Shown: piece after piece, positions 15,918 through 24,730 of the stretch
How the letters are laid out: each line of letters opens with the position of its first letter
Position numbering within the stretch: position 1 is the first letter of the stretch
Assembly: GCF_900101045.1 (NCBI RefSeq)
Contig: NZ_FNFN01000007.1
Span: 248,001 to 312,000, forward strand
Direction of reading: 5' to 3'
DNA: 64,000 nt
Source: Nocardioides sp. YR527
Lineage (GTDB): Bacteria > Actinomycetota > Actinomycetes > Propionibacteriales > Nocardioidaceae
Translations under genes and position numbers: made by a program
Notes under the pieces: model-generated
What the model saw: the letters and a program-made list of their open reading frames with translations, nothing else
Told to the model about the DNA's origin: nothing
Databases searched by the model: none

Positions 15918-18900
15918 TTATGGTGACGCCGGGCGGAACCTCACGTCCACGAAGTAGTTCGTGGAGTTCCAGGATCGGTTCGGGAGCCCCCCTCCGGTCC
16001 CGTACCGATACCTTCCGTTGGCTCCGCCCGGTGCCGTCAGTGGGCCGACCGTCCGCGACTGTGTGAGGGCGGCGGGCGTAGATGCGTAGCGCCCGTTCGG
16101 GGCGTAGTAGGACACGACGTACGTCGCCCCCGGCGTGAGCGCGACCGGCGTCGGCAACGTGGCGGTCTGCCAGCCGGTCGCGGTCTCGTTGGTGAAGGTC
16201 ACCTGGGCGATCCGGGTGCCCGCGGAGTTCCACAGCGAGCCGGTGTGGGTGCCGGAGTTGCCGGTGCCCTTGTAGAACCGGATCGCGGTCACCGAGCCCG
16301 CCACCGAGGTCGAGAAGGCGGTGCCGACCTCGATCGGCATCAGGTCGAAGGTCGCCGCCGTCTGTGGCGTGACCCCGGTGAACAGCGAGACCTCGTTCAC
16401 GACGGCCGCGGCCGTCGTGAACGACCATGTCTGCGTCGGCAGGCTCACCCCGTCGGTCGAGACCACTCCCGAGGCGCTCACCGACACCGTCGCCCCGGCC
16501 GGCAGCGCGGCCGACGGCGTGAACTGCAGCGTACGTCCGTCGCTGCTCAGCGCCGCCGAACCAGCCACCGAGGACCCGTTGGCGGTGGCCGACATGCTCC
16601 AGCCGTTCGCCACCGGCGCCGAGAACGTGATCGAAGGATCGACCCCGGTGTCCACGCCGGTCGCGCCCGGGCTCGGATCACGCCCGGTGACGCTCATCGT
16701 CGCTGCTGCCCGTTCGAAGACGACGTCGACGAAGTAGTTCGTCGCGCCATAGCTGAACGTGGGGAACCCACCCGCGGCACCGTAGAGATAGCGGCCGTTG
16801 TTGGTCGCCGGCGCGGTCAGGTCACCCGAGGTCCAGGCAGTGTTGAAGAACCCGGGGGTGCCCGAGTAGTGACCCTGCGGAGCGAGATAGGAGACGACGT
16901 ACGTCGCCCCCGCCGTCACCGGGACCGGGTTGGAGAGCGTCGCCTCCTGCCAGCCCGAGGCGGTCTCGCCGACGAAGGTGACCGAGGCCAGCCGGGTGCC
17001 GGAGTCGGACCACAGCGACCCGACATGGGTGCCGTTGTTGCCCGTCCCCTTGTAGAACCGGATCGCGGTCACCTGGCCGTCCCGTGCGGAGGTGAAGGCG
17101 GTGCCCACCTCCACCGGGGACGCATCGCTCACAGCCAGCTGCTGCGGCACCTGGGCACCGAAGAGCGACTGGCTGGTCGCCGACTGGGCCCGGGTGCGGA
17201 ACGTCCAGCTCTGTGGAGCCAGCGTGGCCCCCTCGACAGAGGTCACCCCGGTCAGGCTGACCGAGACGTTCGCATCGGAGGGGAGCAGATCGGTGGGATC
17301 GAAGGTGATCTCGTTGCCGGCCTGGTTCAGCGACGACGTCCCCGCGATCGGCCCGCTCGGGCCCGAGACGTTCATCTGGTAGCCGGAGGTGATCGCGCTC
17401 GAGAAACCGACCGTGATGTTGGTGCCGCGCGGCACCGAGACCGCACCCGGAGCCGGGCTCTGTGCCGTCACCGTCAGCGTCGGCGCCCCCTTCTGGAAGA
17501 CCAGGTCCACCATGTAGCTGGAGGCCGAGGAGTTGCCCGGGAATCCTTCGCCATAGGTATAGGCCCCGGCAGTCGAGCTGACCGAGATCGGCCCCTTGGA
17601 GAGGTCCGAGGCGGCGAAGGCGTTCGGCGTCGCCGAGTAGGACCCGTTGGTGTGGTACGAGGCGACGTAGTCCACCCCCGCCTGGACCGCGACCGGCTGG
17701 GTGAAGGTGAGCGTCTGCCAGCCGGAGGTGCTCTCCCCGGTGAAGGTGCCCTGGGCCAACGCCTGACCGCTGCTCGACCACAGTGTGCCCGTGTGCGACC
17801 CGGTGTTGTTCACCCCCTTGTAGAACCGGACACCTGTGACGGTTCCGGTGACAGTCGGGCGGAACCGCACACCCAGGGTGAGCGAGGCCCGCTCGGAGTC
17901 CTCCAGGATGGTCGGCACGTCATCGTCGTTGTAGATCGAGCACGGGCACACTCCTGGTGTCGCCGGCGGTTTCGCGGTCGTGAACGACCAGGTCTTGCCG
18001 CCGGTGAGCGGGGTCCCCTGGGTGTCGGTGGCCGCGAGCGTGACGGTGTGCTTCACGAAGCCGGCGAGCGTGTTCGAGGGCGTGAACGTGACCGTCCTGG
18101 TGGTGGCGTCATAGCTGGTCGAACCGGGCACCGTCGCTCCCACGGCGTCCTTGACCGAGACCTGGACCGAGGAGGCCACCACCGGCTTGGAGAAGCGGGC
18201 GCTGATGGTCGTCGACCGCGGGACCGAGGACGAGTCCGCCAACGGCCATGGGCTGATCGCGGAGAGCGGCGAGTCGTCCGTGGTCGTGAAGACCACGTCG
18301 ACGTAGTAGTTGGAGTTCTGGTGCGAGTTGGCCGGGAAGGTCCCGGGGTTGGCGTAGACGCCCGCAGGCTGAGCCCCGTAGCCACCCGCGATCTCGAGCG
18401 GGTACGCCTCCATCCCCTTCGCGGCGAAGGCCCACGGCTGCACGGCGTAGCGCCCGTTGGGAGCGGTGTAGGAGACGATGTACGTCGTGCCCGCACTCAG
18501 CGCCACCGGGCTGGTGAACAGTGCCTGTTGCCAGCCGCCCGAGGTCTCCCCGCTGAAGGTGACCTGGGCGAGCCGCTCGCCGCTGGTGCTCCACAGCGAG
18601 CCGGTGTGGGTGCCGGTGTTCCCCGCGCCCTTGTAGAAGCGCACGCCGGCCGCGTACCCGTCGGAGAGAGGGGTGAAACGCAGGCCGAGCTCGGCAGCGC
18701 TGGGGTCGTCGGCCGAGGGTGTCGCCGGGCCGGTCACGGCTGTCCAGGTGGTCGGGATCGCGGTCTCACCGAAGATGCTGCAGCCGCAGGAGACGTTGAA
18801 CGTACGGGTTGCCGTCGCGCCGATGTTGGCGCTGTCGTCGACCGCCCGGACCCTGACCGAGGTGTTGCCGACGCCGGGCTGGATGTATTCCACCGTCCAC

Positions 18901-20684
18901 GCCGAGGTGCCCTTGCCGGGGTGCCAGCTGGTGCCGCCGTCGGTGGAGTACTCCACGCCGGCCACGACTCCGCCGGTGTCGGTCGCGGTGCCGGTCAGGG
19001 TCACCTTGGACCCGTTGGCCTGGGTCGATCCCGCCGCGGGCGTACTGATCGAGACCGTCGGACCAGTGGTGTCGGTCGAGGCCGTGACCGCCTGCATGCC
19101 GGCCATGAGCGTGGTCGGTTGGGCGCCCATGTCGGCGAGCAGGTTGATCTGCGCCTGTTGCATCGCCGGGCTGGTCGCGTCGTCGTTGTAGGGACTGTCG
19201 TGGGTCGCGTCCAGGCCCCAGGTCCACTGCACGGTGCCGGCCCCGAAGACCAGCGCGCCGCTCTGAGCGCGGTAGAGCGTGATCGAGTGGGTGGTCGTCC
19301 CGTCCCCGACGCTGCTGCCGAAGTCGTGCATGTACTGGCCCTCGATGAACCCGGTCGTCTCCGAGGCCCGGATCAGGCCGGGCGGACGGAACCCGTTGTC
19401 CTGGGCCTCGTCGGACTCGTAGCCCACCGTGTGCGGAGCCAGCGCCGTGGTGGCACCGCTCATCTGGTTCAGGCCGGTGTCGCGCCAGAGCCGCTGCTTG
19501 CCCTGCTCCCGGGTGACGGTCAGCGGCAGGTTGGTGTTGTTGGACATGAAGATGGTGCCGGTCAGGGCGTTCTCCGGCAGCCCGCCGCCCTGGCTCTTCG
19601 GCGCGTAGCGCGGGTCTCGCCAGGTCGAGGTGGACTCATCGGCGGGGTCCGAGGCGCCCCAGGCCTCCTTGTAGGTGACCAGCGTGCGGTAGGACCGCTT
19701 CCCGGACTCACCCAGCTGCGAGGACTCGTAGCGGGTGCGCCAGTAGACCTCGTTCCCGCTGAGGAACTGCAGGTTCACCCCGGCATCACGAGCGGCCTCG
19801 ACGTTGGCCCGCTGGGCGCCGCTCCAGTACTCGTCATGGCCGACGGAGAGGAAGGTCTTGTGGTTGGTGAGCAGCCCGCCGCGGCGGTCGGTGTCGACCC
19901 CGGCGATGTAGCTGACGTCGTACCCGTTCCGCTCCAGGAACCTCACCAGCGGGAACTCGTTGGCGAAGTAGAAGTCCCGCGCCGGGCTGTGCCGGGTCAC
20001 GAAGGGCCGGTTGTAGCTGAGCTTGTACGCCCGCCCGTTCGCCCCACCCTGGTAGAAGCTCGACCCGCCGTAGAGGTTGTACGCCTGCCAGGTGGTGTCC
20101 GAGGTCTGGAAGACCACATCCGAGCGGCTGGCGTCGTCGCGGACGATGAAGGTGATGTGGCTGGCTTCGTTCGTGTCGGCGCGGTGGAGCAGCGCGACGT
20201 AGACACCCGAGACCGCGTCGGCGGGCACCTGCCAGGTGGCGGAGATCCCCCAGTTGCCGCAGTCGACCATCTCCGTGGCGGACTCGCGCATGCAGTTCGG
20301 CTGGGTCTGCGGCAGGGACGCGGACGGCGTGACCGAGGTGATCCGCCGGGCACCGTCGCCTCCGTACCACCCGGTGCGGTAGATCGTGATCGTGTACGCC
20401 CTGGCGTCGGTGTCGACCTTGAAGTCGATCGGGTTGCCGACATTGACACTGATGTCCGTGGCGAATCCCTGAATGGAGTCAGCCCCCGCGCCGTCGATGT
20501 CCCACTCGCTCGGCGGCGAGCCCGGTTTGGAGTTCTCACAGGCGATCTTGTTGCCACCGGGACCACAGGGGTCGCCGGCGGCCTGGGCAGTCGTCGCGGT
20601 GGTGGCCGTGAGACCGGTGAGGATCAGGACGGCTCCGAGAAACACGGCCAAGAGCCTGCGGCCCCCGGATCTGGGATGCAGCAT
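15918..20684 (-). CDS. Giant secreted protein: DMFase-beta-like domain, four DUF4082 and Ig-like modules
   Basis: 1588 aa. Residues 1-36 form a signal peptide (RLLAVFLGAVLILTGL then TAQAAG). Residues about 75-515 match the N,N-dimethylformamidase beta-subunit-like domain found in many secreted actinobacterial proteins (TWQAYNLYGGSSFY, SVGHDEYWSGAQRANV, NLQFLSGNEVYWRTRYE). An Ig-like module follows (540-630), then DUF4082 alternates with SbsA/Big_5-type Ig modules: DUF4082 at about 635-800, 915-1063, 1173-1325 and 1432-1585, Ig at 805-903, 1068-1163 and 1329-1424. Each DUF4082 shows the RFYKG..N.G.H.GSLW signature. There is no LPXTG or other anchor. AAGGAG lies ten bases before the ATG. A matrix or glycan-binding structural role is inferred. 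Confidence 0.9.
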   Translation of the reverse strand: MLHPRSGGRRLLAVFLGAVLILTGLTATTATTAQAAGDPCGPGGNKIACENSKPGSPPSEWDIDGAGADSIQGFATDISVNVGNPIDFKVDTDARAYTITIYRTGWYGGDGARRITSVTPSASLPQTQPNCMRESATEMVDCGNWGISATWQVPADAVSGVYVALLHRADTNEASHITFIVRDDASRSDVVFQTSDTTWQAYNLYGGSSFYQGGANGRAYKLSYNRPFVTRHSPARDFYFANEFPLVRFLERNGYDVSYIAGVDTDRRGGLLTNHKTFLSVGHDEYWSGAQRANVEAARDAGVNLQFLSGNEVYWRTRYESSQLGESGKRSYRTLVTYKEAWGASDPADESTSTWRDPRYAPKSQGGGLPENALTGTIFMSNNTNLPLTVTREQGKQRLWRDTGLNQMSGATTALAPHTVGYESDEAQDNGFRPPGLIRASETTGFIEGQYMHDFGSSVGDGTTTHSITLYRAQSGALVFGAGTVQWTWGLDATHDSPYNDDATSPAMQQAQINLLADMGAQPTTLMAGMQAVTASTDTTGPTVSISTPAAGSTQANGSKVTLTGTATDTGGVVAGVEYSTDGGTSWHPGKGTSAWTVEYIQPGVGNTSVRVRAVDDSANIGATATRTFNVSCGCSIFGETAIPTTWTAVTGPATPSADDPSAAELGLRFTPLSDGYAAGVRFYKGAGNTGTHTGSLWSTSGERLAQVTFSGETSGGWQQALFTSPVALSAGTTYIVSYTAPNGRYAVQPWAFAAKGMEAYPLEIAGGYGAQPAGVYANPGTFPANSHQNSNYYVDVVFTTTDDSPLSAISPWPLADSSSVPRSTTISARFSKPVVASSVQVSVKDAVGATVPGSTSYDATTRTVTFTPSNTLAGFVKHTVTLAATDTQGTPLTGGKTWSFTTAKPPATPGVCPCSIYNDDDVPTILEDSERASLTLGVRFRPTVTGTVTGVRFYKGVNNTGSHTGTLWSSSGQALAQGTFTGESTSGWQTLTFTQPVAVQAGVDYVASYHTNGSYSATPNAFAASDLSKGPISVSSTAGAYTYGEGFPGNSSASSYMVDLVFQKGAPTLTVTAQSPAPGAVSVPRGTNITVGFSSAITSGYQMNVSGPSGPIAGTSSLNQAGNEITFDPTDLLPSDANVSVSLTGVTSVEGATLAPQSWTFRTRAQSATSQSLFGAQVPQQLAVSDASPVEVGTAFTSARDGQVTAIRFYKGTGNNGTHVGSLWSDSGTRLASVTFVGETASGWQEATLSNPVPVTAGATYVVSYLAPQGHYSGTPGFFNTAWTSGDLTAPATNNGRYLYGAAGGFPTFSYGATNYFVDVVFERAAATMSVTGRDPSPGATGVDTGVDPSITFSAPVANGWSMSATANGSSVAGSAALSSDGRTLQFTPSAALPAGATVSVSASGVVSTDGVSLPTQTWSFTTAAAVVNEVSLFTGVTPQTAATFDLMPIEVGTAFSTSVAGSVTAIRFYKGTGNSGTHTGSLWNSAGTRIAQVTFTNETATGWQTATLPTPVALTPGATYVVSYYAPNGRYASTPAALTQSRTVGPLTAPGGANGRYRYGTGGGLPNRSWNSTNYFVDVRFRPASP

Positions 20685-20707
20685 GTGCTTCGTGCTCCTT
20701 CAGGGAT

Positions 20708-21565
20708 TCAGGCTCGCGAGCTCTCGTCACGTAGCCAGGTCGTGTAGTCGCCGGCGCGGACGGCTCTGCGGGAGAGCCGGCGCGCGATGACGGTGATCGT
20801 CAGGAAGACCGGCACCCGGAGGCCGACCGACGGCTGACGCAGCCCGAGCTTGATGAGGTCCGAGACGGATGTCGATGCGTGGCGGGCCGCATGCTGGTCC
20901 GCCTGGTTGTTGCCGGTCGCCACCCGGGTCCGGCGACGGACCAGGTCGGCGACCGTACGCGGCGGCTGCACCACCACCACGGCGTTCGCGACGATCCGGC
21001 GCTCCTGCGGCGCGAACGCCTCGGAGACCACCAGGTCGTCGTTCATGAGCCGCACCTGGGCGTCCACCCGGGCCTGGCCCTCGGCGGAGAGACAGAACGC
21101 GCCGCGACCGAACAGGCCGTTGCGTACGTTCGGGAGGCTCTCCCACACCCGGTAGTAGGCCCGCACCGGCCACGACGAGGAACCCGCCGGAACCTCACGG
21201 GACGGCCCGGCGGCGTGCACCCCCGGCTCCGCCACGGCAGCGACCAGGCGCAGCGCGTCGGGACCGGGAAGGCGTACGTCCGCATCGAGATGGATCCGAG
21301 GGAACACCGAGGTGGCCGCGTTGCCCAGCTCGACGGCGAGCGCTTTCGAGGCGGACGAGGTCTCGAGGACACGTACGCCCGGGACTGACCGCGCCACCGT
21401 GACGGTGTCGTCGGTGCAGCCGTTGCAGACCACCACCACGTCGAAGGTGCCCGTCGGGACACCTTCGAGCAGCGCGGCCAGGTTTCCACGCAGTCCAGCC
21501 GACTCGTCGTGCGCAGGCACGACGACGCTCGCTGCTGTCGGGGAACGCTCCATGCCCCGGAGCAT
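20708..21565 (-). CDS. GT2 family glycosyltransferase
   Basis: 285 aa; either ATG at 21565 or 21553 could start it. The GT-A core reads SVVVPAHDESAGLRGNLAAL, FDVVVVCNGCTDDT and the metal site RIHLDADVRLPGPDALR. The C-terminal part ends in a hydrophobic segment (VGLRVPVFLTITVIAR), suggesting membrane association. It lies 33 bp after the LbH acyltransferase gene and 23 bp before the giant DUF4082 gene, in one likely transcription unit with the acyl carrier protein. Donor and acceptor unknown. Confidence 0.8.
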   Translation of the reverse strand: MLRGMERSPTAASVVVPAHDESAGLRGNLAALLEGVPTGTFDVVVVCNGCTDDTVTVARSVPGVRVLETSSASKALAVELGNAATSVFPRIHLDADVRLPGPDALRLVAAVAEPGVHAAGPSREVPAGSSSWPVRAYYRVWESLPNVRNGLFGRGAFCLSAEGQARVDAQVRLMNDDLVVSEAFAPQERRIVANAVVVVQPPRTVADLVRRRTRVATGNNQADQHAARHASTSVSDLIKLGLRQPSVGLRVPVFLTITVIARRLSRRAVRAGDYTTWLRDESSRA

Positions 21566-21598
21566 CGCCGCCCTCGAGCAGCCCCCGATCGGCCGGGC

Positions 21599-22198
21599 TC
21601 ACTCATCACCCAATATCGGTGACGGCTGCTCCGCGGGCCGGCCGGGAACGACGAAGTTGATCATGTTGGCGTTGTCGTAGTCCCGGGCGATCACCCGGCC
21701 GGGGTTTCCTCCGACGAGGCTGCGCGGCGGCACGTCCTTGGACAGCACCGTCCCGGCGGAGATGGTGCAGCCGTCCCCGACCGTGATCGCACCGGAGATC
21801 ACCGCACCCGGGCCGATCCAGACGTCGTCCCCGATGGCCGGTACGCCGTGGTCACCGGCCGCGATCCGCTGTCCGATGGTGACGTTGTGGTGGAGCACGC
21901 AGTTGCTGCCGATCACCACCGGCCCGATCATGATCCCGGAGCGGTGCATGACCAGCAGCCCGGGGCCGATGTCGGCGCGGCGGCCGATCTCGGTGTGATG
22001 GATCCGCATGTTGTGCCGGTTCCAGAACCAGAAGACGCCCAGGCCGAGCACTCCCAGCACCGGGCGCCGCTCGCGGAGCCCCCCGACCCAGTGCCCGAAG
22101 CGGTAGCAGGCCACGCAGTGGAGCTCGTAGTCGGTCAGCCAGAACCGGACCTTGGCGAGCAGGGACGGGTGCCTGCTGCCGAGGTTGATCGTGTACAT
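21599..22198 (-). CDS. CysE/LbH-type serine acetyltransferase-like acyltransferase
   Basis: 199 aa from ATG 22198 (MYTINLGSRHPSLLAKVRF); the frame is open further back but overlaps the carrier protein gene and offers no good start. Left-handed beta-helix repeats follow: TEIGRRADIGPGLLVMHRSG, IGSNCVLHHNVTIGQ, AIGDDVWIGPGAVISGAITV, SAGTVLSKDVPPRSLVGGNP. The motif H-R-S-G with HHNVTIGQ is CysE-like. A role in making serine is doubtful here; being 52 bp downstream of an acyl carrier protein within a glycan locus, it may acylate a sugar using acyl-CoA or acyl-ACP. That is inference. Confidence 0.7.
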   Translation of the reverse strand: MYTINLGSRHPSLLAKVRFWLTDYELHCVACYRFGHWVGGLRERRPVLGVLGLGVFWFWNRHNMRIHHTEIGRRADIGPGLLVMHRSGIMIGPVVIGSNCVLHHNVTIGQRIAAGDHGVPAIGDDVWIGPGAVISGAITVGDGCTISAGTVLSKDVPPRSLVGGNPGRVIARDYDNANMINFVVPGRPAEQPSPILGDE

Positions 22199-22250
22199 CT
22201 TGGCCAGGTCGACGGCGAAGTCGCCGTCTCCCCGACCTACAGGATCAGGC

Positions 22251-22517
22251 CTAACCAGCAAGGCGGTCCGCCGTCGTCTTCTCGGCCACGTAGGCCACCA
22301 GGTTGGCGACACCGTCGAGGTTCGCCGGCACGGTCTCGGCCTCGGTGACCGTGATCTGGAACTCCTCCTCGAGGAACTCGATCAGCTCCAGGATCCCGGT
22401 CGAGTCGATCACCCCGGACTCCACCAGCGAGTCCGTCGGTGCCGGCAGCCGCTCCTCGTCGCCCAGCAGGAGGCTGTCGAGGATGAACGCCTCGATCGTT
22501 CGCTGTACGTCTGACAT
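22251..22517 (-). CDS. Acyl carrier protein
   Basis: 88 aa, acidic, PP-binding fold. Ser39 in GVIDSTGILELIEFLEEEF is the expected phosphopantetheine attachment site (DSxxxxE/L pattern), and the helix after it is rich in Glu. It is not next to fatty-acid synthesis genes but to a CysE-like acyltransferase, and it is divergent from asnB. A dedicated AcpS and an AMP-dependent ligase occur at 29.9-32.7 kb, so loading and transfer of an acyl or aminoacyl group for surface glycan is plausible. First gene of the 22517-15918 unit. Confidence 0.88.
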   Translation of the reverse strand: MSDVQRTIEAFILDSLLLGDEERLPAPTDSLVESGVIDSTGILELIEFLEEEFQITVTEAETVPANLDGVANLVAYVAEKTTADRLAG

Positions 22518-22623
22518 CTTCTGCTCTCTCCCTGGTCACCTTCGTGGTGCCGGACCGGCCGGCCACGTCCATTCACGCCCACTGTTCTGGCAGGCGGCGT
22601 CGGCCCAGCGCCCCGACCGGCAC

Positions 22624-22638
22624 GAAACATGCCGACAT
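22624..22638 (+). promoter_or_regulatory. Motif shared with the DUF4082 promoter region
   Basis: GAAACATGCCGACAT, matching 660-675 apart from one missing G, followed by TGGGTGATAAAC, in which GATAAA could be a -10 element for asnB. It lies 91 bp before the asnB ATG and 106 bp before the divergent acyl carrier protein start. Confidence 0.4.
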
Positions 22639-22729
22639 TGGGTGATAAACGCCTCGGTAGGAGCCCGCTCTCCCGCATCCGCCGACAAGCCTTGGCGCTC
22701 AGACGCGCAGACATCTACCGAGGAGAGCC

Positions 22730-24730
22730 ATGTGCGGAATCTGCGGAGTCCACTCCGCCGCCGAGGCGCCTGACCCCGGCCTCGTCCGCCGGATGCTGGC
22801 TGCCCTGGCGCACCGCGGACCCGACGGAAGCGGCTACTACCGCGACGAGCGGGTCGCCCTCGGCCACACCCGGCTGGCGATCGTCGACACGGTCGGCGGC
22901 ATACAGCCGATGTGCGGCGAGGACGAACAGGTCTGGGTCACCTTCAACGGCGAGATCTTCAACCATGTCGAGCTCGCCGCCGACCTCCGTGCCCGAGGTC
23001 ACCGCTTCCGCACCCGTAGCGACACCGAGGTGATCGTGCACGCCTGGGAGGAGTGGGGACCGGGCTGCTTCGACCGGTTCAACGGCCAGTGGGCGCTGGC
23101 GATCTGGGACCGGCGCACCGGTGACCTGGTGCTGTCCCGGGACCGGTTCGGCGTACGCCCCCTCTACTACACGCGGTCCGGGGGAAGGCTGCTGTTCGCC
23201 TCGGAGGTGAAGGCGCTCTTCGCCGATCCGGACGTGCCGCGCGAGCTCGACCCGGCCGGGATCGACCAGGTGCTGACGCTGTGGTCCACGGTCGCACCGC
23301 AGACGGTCTTTCGCGGGATCGAGCAGGTGCCGCCCGGCAGCTACCTGACCTTTCGGGACGGGGTCGCGACCGACTGCGTTCGCTACTGGGCCCCGACCTT
23401 CCCCGCCCGCGGCAGCGAGCAGCGCACCGACCTGAGGGGCAACGCCGAGGAACTGCGGGAGCGGCTGGTGGCCGCCACCAGGCTGCGCTTCGAGCGCAGC
23501 GACGTGCCTGTGGCCGCGTACCTCTCCGGCGGGATCGACTCCGCGGTCACCGCGGGCGCGATCGCAGGTTTCACGGACGTTCCGCTGCACACGTTCTCGC
23601 TGCGTTTCGCCGACGACGAGTTCGACGAAGGCAGCTACCAGACCCTCATGGCCAAGCAGCTGGGCACGGTTCATCAAGATGTCGTGGTCCGCGAGCGCGA
23701 TATCGCCGATGTCTTCCCCGAGGTCGTACGTCACGCCGAGAGTCCGCTGCTGCGTACCGGCCCCGCGCCGATGTTCCTGCTCTCCCGCCTCGTGCGCGAG
23801 TCGGGCTTCAAGGTGGTGGTGACCGGTGAGGGCAGCGACGAGGTGCTCGGCGGGTACGACATCTTCCGCGAGGGGCGGATCCGGGAGCTGTGGACTCGCG
23901 ACCCGGCCGCCGCCGAGGCAGCCGTGGAGCAGCTCTACCCGTGGATGAAGCGATCTCCGCACCAGGCCCCCGCCTTCGCCAAGAGCTTCTTCGGCCGCAA
24001 CCTCGTCGCCGGCGACCCGGCGATCTCGCATCGACCCCGCTGGGATGCGACGGCCGTGCTGCGCTCGATGCTGACCGCCGAGGTCCGTCGGGCCGGCGAT
24101 CGGGTCCCGGCCGACGACGTCCTCGCCGCGATGCCCGCCGAGCAGGCGGGCTGGGACCCGCTGTCGAGGGCACAGTGGCTGGAGATGACGACCCTGCTGC
24201 CGGGCTACATCCTGGCCTCCCAGGGCGACCGGATGCTGATGGGCAACTCGGTCGAGGGCCGGTTCCCGTTCCTCGACCCACACGTCGCCGAGCTCGCCTC
24301 CCAGGTCCCGGCCGACCACAAGATCCATGGGATGGACGAGAAGCACCTGCTGAAGGTCGCCTTCGCCGACCTGGTGCCCGAGGAGATCCTGCGGCGCCCC
24401 AAGCAGCCCTATCGGGCGCCTGACGCCGCGGCCTTCTTCGCCGGCGGCACCCCGGACTGGGTCTTCGACGTCATTTCCGGCTCCGCGCTGGAGGCCGCCG
24501 GGATCTTCCGGCCGGAGCTCGTCCAGCGGTTGCTGGAGAAGGCCCGGCGGACGGGCGGGCGCCGTCTCGGCAACACCGACAACATGCGGCTGGTCGCCGT
24601 CCTGTCCACCCAGCTGCTGCACAGCGAGCTGCTCGCGGGGCCGGTCACCGGGGCGGCCGTACCACCCGAGCCGCTGACCGTCTTCGAACGCACTCTCGAG
24701 CCCACCGGAAGGAACCCGGCCCAGCCATGA
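22730..24730 (+). CDS. asnB: Glutamine-hydrolysing asparagine synthase family amidotransferase
   Basis: 666 aa. Cys2 (MCGICGVHS) is the glutaminase nucleophile; HRGPDGSG and FNGEIFNH follow as expected. The synthetase half carries the P-loop VAAYLSGGIDSAVTAGA and GEGSDEVLGGYDIF. DRMLMGNSVEGRFPFLD is the conserved C-terminal motif. Such enzymes amidate Asp or, in glycan loci, a sugar carboxylate or another acid. GAGGAG precedes the ATG. The stop overlaps the NadE-like start (ATGA), so the two are co-expressed, which favours a specialised amidation role over housekeeping asparagine synthesis. Confidence 0.88.
   Translation: MCGICGVHSAAEAPDPGLVRRMLAALAHRGPDGSGYYRDERVALGHTRLAIVDTVGGIQPMCGEDEQVWVTFNGEIFNHVELAADLRARGHRFRTRSDTEVIVHAWEEWGPGCFDRFNGQWALAIWDRRTGDLVLSRDRFGVRPLYYTRSGGRLLFASEVKALFADPDVPRELDPAGIDQVLTLWSTVAPQTVFRGIEQVPPGSYLTFRDGVATDCVRYWAPTFPARGSEQRTDLRGNAEELRERLVAATRLRFERSDVPVAAYLSGGIDSAVTAGAIAGFTDVPLHTFSLRFADDEFDEGSYQTLMAKQLGTVHQDVVVRERDIADVFPEVVRHAESPLLRTGPAPMFLLSRLVRESGFKVVVTGEGSDEVLGGYDIFREGRIRELWTRDPAAAEAAVEQLYPWMKRSPHQAPAFAKSFFGRNLVAGDPAISHRPRWDATAVLRSMLTAEVRRAGDRVPADDVLAAMPAEQAGWDPLSRAQWLEMTTLLPGYILASQGDRMLMGNSVEGRFPFLDPHVAELASQVPADHKIHGMDEKHLLKVAFADLVPEEILRRPKQPYRAPDAAAFFAGGTPDWVFDVISGSALEAAGIFRPELVQRLLEKARRTGGRRLGNTDNMRLVAVLSTQLLHSELLAGPVTGAAVPPEPLTVFERTLEPTGRNPAQP

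Noticed and set aside
16245..20747. 1500-residue plus-strand open frame
   Set aside because: Shadow of the secreted DUF4082 gene; Arg/Gly/Val/Asp-rich with no domain resemblance. High GC keeps opposite frames open.
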